A program made the translations under genes and the position numbers. A DNA stretch of 6,999 nt, taken from assembly GCA_022703195.1 (NCBI GenBank), contig JAKLEF010000100.1, positions 1 to 6,999 of the forward strand, given 5' to 3'. Under the pieces are notes generated by a model. The model was given only the letters and a program-made list of their open reading frames with translations. It did no database searches and had not been told where the DNA came from. Of the stretch, positions 1 to 6,109 are shown piece by piece (position 1 is the stretch's first letter; every line of letters starts with the position of its first letter). Source of the stretch: Candidatus Fermentibacterota bacterium. GTDB taxonomy: Bacteria > Fermentibacterota > Fermentibacteria > Fermentibacterales > Fermentibacteraceae.

Positions 1-139
1 TATCCAGGTGCTCTGTCATCGCGGTATAAATCAATTCGAACAAACGTTTCAAGGCGATTTGCCAGGTGCTACCGGCCAGTTGATACAAGGCGTCGCTCAG
101 CCGCCAAAAACGCTGGAACGGCGCATCGGCCAAGATCAG
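1..139 (-). CDS. Unrecognised protein fragment, open at both ends (foreign-looking DNA)
   Basis: The minus strand stays open from about position 139 to the window edge and gives a protein-like peptide of about 46 residues. It begins LILADAPFQRFWRLSDALYQ, continues through a Trp/Leu-rich amphipathic stretch (STWQIALKRLFELIYTA) and ends TEHLD at base 2. I do not recognise the family. The codons (several TTG leucines, CGT arginines, AAA lysine) and the lower GC differ from every other gene here, which use CTC/CTG and AGG. No start or stop codon is visible: the C-terminus lies beyond base 1, and upstream the frame runs into sequence that is the barrel gene on the other strand. The peptide could be a real gene fragment joined here, or a chance open frame; the natural-looking composition makes me lean to the former. 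Confidence 0.35.
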   Translation of the reverse strand, partial: MILADAPFQRFWRLSDALYQLAGSTWQIALKRLFELIYTAMTEHLD

Positions 140-449
140 GGACGCCTCGATAAGGCTCGAGGGCGGCGGCCTCTCGGCTTCCACCGAGAACACCGGCTTC
201 GTCCCCCTCGTGAGCTTCGGCCTCGACTGGAGGGCCTCCGGTCCCCTCCACGTGCTGCTCGACGGTGACGCACTCGCCGGGCCGGTGGGCAGGGCCGAGG
301 ACGTCTTCGCCGGCCTGGGCTGGGCCTTCGACAGGGACGCCAGGCTCTCGATGGGATGGAGGTTCCTCGAGGGAGGAGCGGACGTCGATCAGTCCTACAA
401 CTTCACCATGGTGAGCTTCGCGGTCCTGGGCTTCAGGCTCCTCCTCTAG
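132..449 (+). CDS. Outer-membrane beta-barrel protein, C-terminal fragment
   Basis: The last roughly 105 residues of a protein ending in TAG at 447-449. The frame is open back to a stop at 81-83, but gene-like sequence with AGG arginines begins only near 132, at KIRDASIRLEGGG. The fragment shows short amphipathic beta-strands with alternating hydrophobic and polar residues separated by Gly/Asp turns. Near the end it has GWRFLEGGADVDQSYNF followed by a final strand (FAVLGFRLLL). A GYRxLEGGAD-type loop before the last strand is familiar to me from outer-membrane barrels of roughly OmpW-like size, so I infer a small barrel exposed at the cell surface. The last residue is Leu rather than the usual Phe or Trp recognised by the BAM complex. 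The N-terminus with its signal peptide is missing, and the sequence left of about 132 looks foreign, so the gene is either truncated or cut by an assembly join. A GTG at 210 is in frame but would remove strands and is unlikely to be the real start. The ligand is unknown. Confidence 0.55.
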   Translation, partial: KIRDASIRLEGGGLSASTENTGFVPLVSFGLDWRASGPLHVLLDGDALAGPVGRAEDVFAGLGWAFDRDARLSMGWRFLEGGADVDQSYNFTMVSFAVLGFRLLL

Positions 450-1444
450 TGCCCGGCCGAATCCCGTCGCGGATCCTGGCCCTCCTGAAGGAGTCCCTGG
501 CGGTCAGCCTGGTGCTCTTCCGCATCATGATCCCCGTCGTGATCGCGGTGAAGATCCTCGAGGAAACCGGCGCCGTGGACCTGGCGGGAAGGCTGCTCTC
601 GCCCCTGATGGCGGTCGCGGGCCTTCCCGGCAGCATGGGGCTGGTGTGGGCCACGGCCATGATCACCAACCTGTACGGCGGGATAGTTACCTTCGTGTCG
701 GTGGCCCCTCCACTCCACATGACGGTCGCCCAGGTCACCGTGGTCTGCACGATGATGCTGGTCGCCCACTCCCTGCCAGTCGAGCTCGGCGTCGCAAGGA
801 AGGCCGGGGCGAGGATGAGGATCATGCTGCCCCTCAGGGTCGGTGGCGCGATCGTCATCGGAGCAGCCCTGTCCTCGGTCTTCGACGCCCTGGGCATGCT
901 CGGCGGCGAGGCGCGGATCCTCTGGCAGCCTGCGGCGGCACCCGGGGCGGGGCTGGGGGCATGGGCCCTGGGGCAGGTGAAGAACCTGCTGTCGATATTC
1001 CTGATCGTCACTGCGCTCATCGCCCTCCTGAAGATCCTCAGGAGAACGGGCTTCACGGCCCTGCTGGACAGGGGCCTGCGCCCCGTCCTCGTATCCATGG
1101 GGATAGGGCCCTCCGCCTCCACAATCACGATCTTCGGTATGATACTCGGGCTCTCCTACGGCGGCGGGCTGATCATCTCCGGGGCGAGATCGGGTTCCAT
1201 CCCCCCGAGGGACGTCTTCTTCTCGCTGTGCCTGATGGGCCTCGCGCACAGCCTCGTGGAGGACAGCCTGCTGATGCTCTCGCTGGGTGCAAGCGCCTGG
1301 GGGGTCTTCGCGGCCAGGACCGTCTTCGCCTGGGCGGTGCTCGCGGTGCTCGTCAGGGTAGCCGGGAGGATACCCGACAGGGTCTTCCTCCACTGGTTCT
1401 GCACACGGCCGTCCGCGCCCGCCGGAGCGGAACCGGGATCCTGA
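449..1444 (+). CDS. Duplicated nucleoside-recognition/gate-domain inner-membrane protein
   Basis: A 331-residue polytopic membrane protein. I chose GTG at 449 because it overlaps the TAG of the barrel gene by one base (TAGTG); an in-frame ATG at 356 would add about 30 residues that are out-of-frame barrel sequence. No good Shine-Dalgarno precedes it, so translation is probably coupled to the upstream gene. Two homologous halves are visible at an offset of about 160 residues. KILEETGAVDLAGRLLSPLM (35-54) matches KILRRTGFTALLDRGLRPVL (195-214), NLYGGIVT (74-81) matches LSYGGGLI (235-242), and AHSL recurs at 106 and 266. This is the pattern of gate-type (nucleoside recognition, Pfam Gate) proteins such as the SpmA/SpmB and YjiH groups, in which paired half-units embed in the inner membrane. 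The substrate is not established for such proteins, and transport is inferred. There is no GTPase domain, so it is not FeoB. The tail after 310 is polar and Pro/Ala-rich. Arg codons are 12 AGG of 20. Confidence 0.75.
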   Translation: MPGRIPSRILALLKESLAVSLVLFRIMIPVVIAVKILEETGAVDLAGRLLSPLMAVAGLPGSMGLVWATAMITNLYGGIVTFVSVAPPLHMTVAQVTVVCTMMLVAHSLPVELGVARKAGARMRIMLPLRVGGAIVIGAALSSVFDALGMLGGEARILWQPAAAPGAGLGAWALGQVKNLLSIFLIVTALIALLKILRRTGFTALLDRGLRPVLVSMGIGPSASTITIFGMILGLSYGGGLIISGARSGSIPPRDVFFSLCLMGLAHSLVEDSLLMLSLGASAWGVFAARTVFAWAVLAVLVRVAGRIPDRVFLHWFCTRPSAPAGAEPGS

Positions 1445-1477
1445 CCCCTGCGGGGATCGAAGGCGGGCGCATCCCGC
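1445..1477. terminator. Convergent intergenic gap with two small GC hairpins, possible weak terminator
   Basis: This is the whole space between the two converging transcription units. CCCC-TGC-GGGG (1445-1455) and GCGGG-CGCAT-CCCGC (1463-1477) can each fold into a short perfect stem. Neither is followed by a T-run on either strand, so a classical intrinsic terminator is not supported. Termination could be Rho-dependent or lie inside the opposing genes. The call rests on position as much as on structure. Confidence 0.2.
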
Positions 1478-2779
1478 TCACTCCGTGCCGGAACCCGCCG
1501 CAGCCTCTCCGGATCCGTCCGCGTGCCTCTTCAGATAAGAGGTGACCGCGAGGTATATCGCCAGCCCGCCAGCCATCATCGAGACCACGGTCGCATAGGC
1601 GGCCCCCAGCCCGCCCAACCTGGGTATCAGCAGCGCGTTGAGGCCGACGTTGAGAAGCGCGGTGAGCAGCACCGAGCGGAGGGAGTACTCCGGCCTGCCC
1701 AGCCCGCAGGCGGTGGAGGAGAAGAGGCTCCCGACAGGCTTGACCAGATTGAGAAGGGCGAGCACCGTCACGACCGCCCAGCCTTCGTTGTACCTGCCCT
1801 CGAACAGGAGATCGAGGATCTGCCTCGGGAAGATCGCGAAAACGGCTATGAAGGGGAGCTGGACGGCCTCGACGAGGATGATCCCCTGCCAGGTCCTCGC
1901 GGCCACCCCCGGGGTCCGGCCGGTCGTGTGCATCCTCGAGGCGAGCGGGAGCAGCACGATGTTCGCAGCCTGGTTGAGGCTCGCCACGAACATGGTGAGG
2001 CTCCGGGCGACACCGTATGTCGCGACGTCACCGGGAGCCATCCGCCCGAGCATCAGTATGTCGGTCCAGGAGTATATGTAGGCGGCGAGCGACGTCCCCA
2101 GGGTGTAGACCGAGAACCTCCACACCCTGGCCAGGCTCTCCCGCGCGACACGGGCCCCCCTCTCGAAGAACCTGCCCCCGCCCCGGACGAGGACCAGCAG
2201 GCATGCCGCATTCGAGAGGGTCTGGGCCAGGAAGATGGGATGAGGGGAGGAGAGCCTGCCCGAGAGCGCCAGGAAGAGGACTATCGAAATCCTCACGGCG
2301 AAACCGGTGATGTCCCCCCACATAACCTGCCGGGTCTTCTGCACGGCGAGGAGGTTGTTCCGGGGGATGGCGCAGATGCCCTCCGAGAGGACCATGAGCG
2401 AGAGGACCACGGGCAGGCCGGCGAGCGGGATCTCGCTGTAGAAGGACTGTATCAGGCCTCCGCACGCGAGGAGCAGACCCGCTCCCGCCACCGTCAGGGC
2501 GAGCGCGAGGGCCGCCGCCGAGTTCACGGTCTCGGCACGCCTGCCGGAGCCCTCGGACGCATACTTCAGGAGGGCCTGCATGACGAAGCCGCCGCCGATC
2601 GTGACGGCCAGGATCTCGACGGTCTTGGCCAGGGAGAACGCGGCATACTGCTGCTCGGGAAGGACCCTCGCGACGAGGAGCGTCACCACGCCCCAGACGG
2701 CGTTCGTCCCCTGGCTCACCACGACCGGGAGGCCGATGGACACGAGCCTCCCCCAGGACGCCCTGATCTCCTGGATCAC
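1478..2779 (-). CDS. MOP-superfamily polysaccharide flippase (Wzx-like)
   Basis: A 433-residue integral membrane protein, the last gene of the operon. Wzx-type flippases move undecaprenyl-linked oligosaccharide units from the cytoplasmic to the periplasmic face of the inner membrane. The chain opens IGLPVVVSQGTNAVWGVVTL (15-34), typical of the first MOP helix. It then alternates roughly twelve hydrophobic segments with short basic loops. Family hallmarks are DILMLGRMAPGDVATYGVAR (240-259), resembling the D-x-hydrophobic-G-x-and-Y-x-x-A pattern of helix 7 and its loop, and the IPRLGGLGAAYATVVS stretch (385-400) near the end, where MOP flippases have IPxxGxxGAAxAT. The tail after 417 is polar and Gly/Ala-rich. 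GTG at 2779 is preferred: it lies 8 bases after the stop of the chain-length gene and leaves a normal N-terminus. The ribosome site is weak (GAG close by, GGAG further upstream), which suggests coupling. The natural substrate is unknown. A lipopolysaccharide O-unit or exopolysaccharide flippase are both possible. Confidence 0.85.
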   Translation of the reverse strand: MIQEIRASWGRLVSIGLPVVVSQGTNAVWGVVTLLVARVLPEQQYAAFSLAKTVEILAVTIGGGFVMQALLKYASEGSGRRAETVNSAAALALALTVAGAGLLLACGGLIQSFYSEIPLAGLPVVLSLMVLSEGICAIPRNNLLAVQKTRQVMWGDITGFAVRISIVLFLALSGRLSSPHPIFLAQTLSNAACLLVLVRGGGRFFERGARVARESLARVWRFSVYTLGTSLAAYIYSWTDILMLGRMAPGDVATYGVARSLTMFVASLNQAANIVLLPLASRMHTTGRTPGVAARTWQGIILVEAVQLPFIAVFAIFPRQILDLLFEGRYNEGWAVVTVLALLNLVKPVGSLFSSTACGLGRPEYSLRSVLLTALLNVGLNALLIPRLGGLGAAYATVVSMMAGGLAIYLAVTSYLKRHADGSGEAAAGSGTE

Positions 2780-2787
2780 CTCGGGTC

Positions 2788-4017
2788 TCAGCGGCTCCGG
2801 CGGGCGGGGATCTGCTCGAGTACCGCCCCGGAGAACTGCCTCCAGAACTCGGCCTTGGCGGGGTCTCTCGAGAGCCTGCGGAGGTAGGCCACGACCGTCA
2901 GCCAGAGGCAGCCGAGGATGAAGGCGATGGCCGTGAACTCGAGGACCATCAGGGTGCGTTTCGGGAAGACCCTCTGCTTGGGCGCCACCGGCGGCTGAAC
3001 GATCTCGAGGGTGGGGCTCTCGCGGGCCTCCTCGATCCTCAGGGTCTCGAGCTGCTGAGTCAGCATCAGCACCAGAGTGGTCTTCATCTCCACGTCGAGG
3101 TAGAGGTTCCCGTACCGGCGCATGCCGGCCGGGAGGCTGTCCATGGCGGGGAACACGCTCAGGCTGTCGCCCGCCCCCAGCCTGAGAGCGAGGTCGCTCT
3201 CGAGGGAGCCGACGCGCGCGGCGAGCTCCCTCGCCGCAGGGCTCCCCGGCGACAGGGTGGCGGCCGCCCCGGACAGCTCCGATCTCGCCAGAAGGAGTTC
3301 CGCCTCGACCTGGCCCAGGGCCTGGATCATCGCGGCGCCCTGTTCCTCCGGGAGTATCAGGCCGGTCGCGGCCCTGAAAGCCTCGAGCCTCCCCTGGGCT
3401 GCTTCCAGAGAATCGCGCGCGGCCGCCAGCAGGTGCTCGGCCTCCATCCTGGCCCTGCGGGCCCGGCTCGTCACCATCACGGCCAGTTCCTCGTCGGCGA
3501 AGGTGATGATGTCCGAGGCCATGGAGGCAGCCTCCTCGCGGGTCTCCCCGGAGGCCGTCACCACGAACAGCCCGTCGGTGGTGAGGGTCGCGCTGACCCT
3601 CTTCGAGAGCTTCTTCAGAGTGTCGTCCATCGACCTGCAGTGCCATCTCCGCATCAGGTCATAACTTATCACGATCCGTTCCATCACCTGGCGGGAGGAG
3701 AGGACCGCCTCGACGACCGTGATGTCCGTGCCCGACGGAGTCCCGATCTCCATCGGGAGGCTCGAGGCGAGGTCGCCGAGGGAGCCCCCCAGAGCGCCGG
3801 GGATGAGCCCGGTCAGGGCGGACAGCCCGCCCGAGGAGGAGGCTCCGGGGACGGAGGCGATGGCCGTGGCCTCGAACCTCGGCTTGACCACCAGGGTGTA
3901 GACGGCGGTGCAGACGGCCACCATGAAGCAGAACACGGCCAGCTTCCTGACGCTCCTCGCGATCAGCAGGAGGGCTTCGCCGGCCAGTCCGCCGAGGCTG
4001 GTGTCCTCGGTGCTCAT
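2788..4017 (-). CDS. Wzz-type polysaccharide chain-length determinant / co-polymerase
   Basis: A 409-residue inner-membrane protein that would control polymer length and contact the export protein across the periplasm. Two membrane helices flank a large periplasmic region: TM1 about 24-43 and TM2 about 355-378. Between them lie a beta-rich Wzz domain starting at KPRFEATAIASV (45-56), a Gly/Ser/Leu-rich insert (58-84), and a long helical, probably coiled-coil, segment (about 160-280, rich in Ala, Glu, Leu and Arg). Just before TM2 is the characteristic Pro-rich motif QPPVAPKQRVFPKRTLMV (341-358). The cytoplasmic tail is short (about 30 residues) and has no Walker motifs or Tyr cluster, so there is no fused BY-kinase; a separate kinase or none at all is implied. 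ATG at 4017 overlaps the export gene's stop as ATGA. The upstream bases (GTCAACCTCAGCC) hold no Shine-Dalgarno, so translation likely depends on ribosomes finishing the gene before. An in-frame ATG 81 bases upstream was rejected because its extension is basic and lies inside the preceding gene. Confidence 0.85.
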   Translation of the reverse strand: MSTEDTSLGGLAGEALLLIARSVRKLAVFCFMVAVCTAVYTLVVKPRFEATAIASVPGASSSGGLSALTGLIPGALGGSLGDLASSLPMEIGTPSGTDITVVEAVLSSRQVMERIVISYDLMRRWHCRSMDDTLKKLSKRVSATLTTDGLFVVTASGETREEAASMASDIITFADEELAVMVTSRARRARMEAEHLLAAARDSLEAAQGRLEAFRAATGLILPEEQGAAMIQALGQVEAELLLARSELSGAAATLSPGSPAARELAARVGSLESDLALRLGAGDSLSVFPAMDSLPAGMRRYGNLYLDVEMKTTLVLMLTQQLETLRIEEARESPTLEIVQPPVAPKQRVFPKRTLMVLEFTAIAFILGCLWLTVVAYLRRLSRDPAKAEFWRQFSGAVLEQIPARRSR

Positions 4018-5183
4018 TGGCTGAGGTTGACGATTATGGCGGCGGCGCTTACCACCGAACCCAGTATCACGAACATGCTCATGCTCCTGGTCGCCCACTT
4101 GAACGGGACTTCTACCATGTCGCCAGGGGACGGCTCGGCACCCGCGGCGTCCCTTCCCGAGGCGATGATCTCTCCGTCCCTCACTATCCTCATCCCGCCA
4201 AGGGCCGCATCCGGGAGGGCACCCCCGGAGAGGCCGACATAGTCGCTCGCGGCGAGGCCTGCGATCCAGTCATGCACTCCCGGGGCCGCAACGGCCCCGG
4301 CGATAGTCACCTTCGTCTCCGCTCCTGCGAGGAACAGGGTGTCGCCGGCTTCCACGAAGAGGTCCGCCAGCCCGTCGTCGCCCCAGATCGGCGCCAGGGT
4401 CCCGCCATGCAGCAGCCCCGAACGCCCGGGGTCGAAGTCCGCCCCCGCCCCGCCCGTCATCTCGAGGAACAGCGCGAGTTCGAGGGGCCGCTCCACCTCC
4501 CACGCCTGGATCATCGCCACCGCCGGGACACCCTCGACCGCCTCCTGAGAGGGCCTCAGGACATAGGCGGGATGCTCGCACGTGGAGAACATCACAGTCG
4601 TACCCCCATCGAGGAGGGGGTCCGACACGGGCATGTGGGTCGCGGGATCGGTTCTGAGGTCGAAACGCAGCGAGTCGCCGTCGGAGTACACCCACCCGGT
4701 CCTGGAGCAGGCCGCGGCGGCGCCGGCCTCGACCAGGAGGTCGGAGACGCTCTGGAGGGCGTACATGGCATAGATGCCCGGGGTCGAGACTGCACCCGAC
4801 GCCCTCACCCTCACGAGGCGGGGCGTCGAGAGGGATATGCCGATCCGCATGCCCGGGTAGTAGCTGCGGGTGAGCCTCGCGAGCTCGATCTCGGCCTCCG
4901 CGATGGTCAGGCCCTCGACGGAGACCTGCCCGATGCCCGACACGGCGAGCACGCCGTCGGACGAAACCGTGCAGACAGACTGCGGGAACAGGCCCGAGGC
5001 AAGGACGGCAGGGGTGGCGCCTCCCTCCACGATGACGTCGAGCACGTCTCCGGGGCCGAGGATGTACGCATCCCGGTCGGCAGGCTCGAAGGCACGGGAC
5101 GGGACCGCAGCCGTCGACGACGTCTGGGCCGGGAGCGGCAGGGTCGCCGTGGCGGCGAGGAGGAGGGCCGTGATCAGAGGCAT
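4014..5183 (-). CDS. SLBB-domain outer-membrane polysaccharide export protein (Wza-like)
   Basis: A 389-residue exported protein of the OPX family, which forms the channel or adaptor through which polysaccharide leaves the periplasm. Residues 1-20 form a signal peptide (hydrophobic ITALLLAATATLPLPAQ) with probable signal peptidase I cleavage near LPAQ. No lipobox Cys is present, unlike E. coli Wza. The export domain starts at AYILGPGDVLDVIV (39-52) and runs to about 118. An SLBB unit follows: RVRASGAVSTPGIYAM (125-140). A degenerate middle unit begins near HPAYVLRP (204-211), and a clear last unit is KVTIAGAVAAPGVHDW (291-306). Each unit ends in a similar edge strand: DGGTTVMFS (192-200), EAGDTLFLAG (278-287), SPGDMVEVPFK (352-362). 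A hydrophobic C-terminal helix (MSMFVILGSVVSAAAIIVNL, 368-387) could span the outer membrane, as the Wza C-terminal helices do. ATG at 5183 is supported by AGGGAG five bases upstream; it overlaps the preceding gene by 10 bases. The middle section is divergent, so exact domain limits are approximate. Confidence 0.85.
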   Translation of the reverse strand: MPLITALLLAATATLPLPAQTSSTAAVPSRAFEPADRDAYILGPGDVLDVIVEGGATPAVLASGLFPQSVCTVSSDGVLAVSGIGQVSVEGLTIAEAEIELARLTRSYYPGMRIGISLSTPRLVRVRASGAVSTPGIYAMYALQSVSDLLVEAGAAAACSRTGWVYSDGDSLRFDLRTDPATHMPVSDPLLDGGTTVMFSTCEHPAYVLRPSQEAVEGVPAVAMIQAWEVERPLELALFLEMTGGAGADFDPGRSGLLHGGTLAPIWGDDGLADLFVEAGDTLFLAGAETKVTIAGAVAAPGVHDWIAGLAASDYVGLSGGALPDAALGGMRIVRDGEIIASGRDAAGAEPSPGDMVEVPFKWATRSMSMFVILGSVVSAAAIIVNLSQ

Positions 5184-6109
5184 AGCTTCTCCCTGAAGTA
5201 CGAAATGGTGCCGGAGACGCCCTCGTCGAACCCTACACGAGGCGTCCACCCGAGGGATGATTCCGCCCGGGAGATGTCGGGTCTCCTGATCCTCGGGTCG
5301 TCGACCGGGAGGGGCTTGAACACGATCCTCCCCGACCCGCCTATCATGTCCCTTATCGTCTCGGCGAAGCGAAGAACGGTCATCTCGTCGGGGTTGCCTA
5401 TGTTGACCGGCCCGGGGTCGCCTCCGCGGGCCAGCCTGATCAGGCCGTCGACCGTGTCGGAAACGTAACAGAAGCTCCTGGTCTGGCTCCCGTCGCCGAA
5501 GACCGTCAGATCCTCTCCGCGCAGGGCCTGGCAGATGAAGGCCGGGACCACCCGGCCGTCGTCGGCCCTCATCCTGGGGCCGTAGGTGTTGAAGATGCGC
5601 GCGATCCTGACCCCGAGCCCGTGGTAGCGCATGTACGCGAAGGCCAGAGCTTCGGCGAACCTCTTGGCCTCGTCGTACACACCCCTCGGCCCCACCGGGT
5701 TGACGTTGCCCCAGTAGTCCTCGGACTGCGGATGCACGAGCGGATCGCCGTAGACCTCGCTCGTGGAGGCGAGCAGGAATCCGGCCCCCTTCTCGAGTGC
5801 GAGCCCGAGCGCCTTGTGGGTGCCCAGGGCTCCTACCTTGAGGGTCTGTATGGGATATGTCAGGTAGTCCACGGGGCTCGCCGGGGAGGCGAGGTGGAAG
5901 ACGAAGTCGAGCGGACCGCTCACGAAGATGTATTCGGTGACGTCGTGGTGGATGAACCTGAAGCGCGGGTTCCCGGCCAGATGGGCGATGTTGTCCGTGC
6001 TGCCCGTGATGAGGTTGTCCAGAGCCACGACATCGTGCCCGTCGGCCACCAGCCTGTCGCAGAGATGGCTTCCGATGAAGCCGGCCCCCCCGGTCACGAG
6101 AACCCTCAA
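5174..6109 (-). CDS. uxs: UDP-glucuronate decarboxylase (UDP-xylose synthase)
   Basis: A 311-residue cytoplasmic SDR-family enzyme that oxidises and decarboxylates UDP-glucuronate to UDP-xylose using bound NAD+. The Rossmann motif GGAGFIG (7-13) and the ribose-binding Asp in VALDNL (31) are present. HLASPASPVDYLTYP (72-86) is the signature that separates UXS from other sugar epimerases. The catalytic set is TSEVYGDP (116-123, Glu118) and the YxxxK pair in GVYDEAKRFAE (Tyr145, Lys149). RIFNTYGPRM (171-180), FGDGSQTRSFCYVSD (204-218) and DDPRIRRPDIS (270-280) also match the family, and length is normal. The start is TTG at 6109: it gives the expected MRVLVTGG opening, has GGGAGG six bases upstream, and overlaps the dehydratase stop as TTGA. 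A longer in-frame reading to 6202 adds only dehydratase out-of-frame sequence. UDP-xylose would go to the surface polysaccharide made by this locus. A different UDP-uronate-using SDR is possible but less likely. Confidence 0.9.
   Translation of the reverse strand: MRVLVTGGAGFIGSHLCDRLVADGHDVVALDNLITGSTDNIAHLAGNPRFRFIHHDVTEYIFVSGPLDFVFHLASPASPVDYLTYPIQTLKVGALGTHKALGLALEKGAGFLLASTSEVYGDPLVHPQSEDYWGNVNPVGPRGVYDEAKRFAEALAFAYMRYHGLGVRIARIFNTYGPRMRADDGRVVPAFICQALRGEDLTVFGDGSQTRSFCYVSDTVDGLIRLARGGDPGPVNIGNPDEMTVLRFAETIRDMIGGSGRIVFKPLPVDDPRIRRPDISRAESSLGWTPRVGFDEGVSGTISYFREKLCL
5189..5194 (-). promoter_or_regulatory. Shine-Dalgarno site of the export-protein gene
   Basis: AGGGAG on the minus strand, five bases before the ATG at 5183. 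It lies inside the 3' end of the decarboxylase gene and fixes the start at MPLITALLL, which opens directly with a signal peptide. It is one of the two strong ribosome sites in the operon. Confidence 0.75.

Noticed and set aside
4..70. Direct repeat CCAGGTGCT at 4-12 and 62-70
   Set aside because: Nine bases with a single spacing; no terminal inverted repeats, third copy or transposase. It may be chance.
479..1033. Repeated GCCCTCCTGAAG at 479-490 and 1022-1033
   Set aside because: Both encode Ala-Leu-Leu-Lys in the same reading frame but are not at the 160-residue duplication offset; codon bias explains it.
446..1393. Minus-strand open frames opposite the gate-domain gene
   Set aside because: The products are charged and repetitive (Asp, Gly, Arg, His), while the plus-strand protein has a clear internal duplication and membrane segments.
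1523..2887. Long plus-strand open frame of 454 codons opposite the flippase gene
   Set aside because: It mirrors a real gene in GC-rich DNA. Its peptide is dominated by Arg, Gly, Glu and Pro with no domain-like pattern, whereas the minus-strand product is a clear membrane transporter.
2780..3646. N-terminal extension of the flippase frame inside the chain-length gene
   Set aside because: The same DNA encodes the conserved Wzz protein in another frame. The extension is Arg/Gly/Pro-rich, so the flippase starts at 2779 and this is not a fusion.
4017..5468. Plus-strand open frame of 483 codons opposite the export protein and decarboxylase
   Set aside because: Low-complexity Arg/Gly/His-rich translation crosses two well-supported minus-strand genes; it is a shadow of codon bias.
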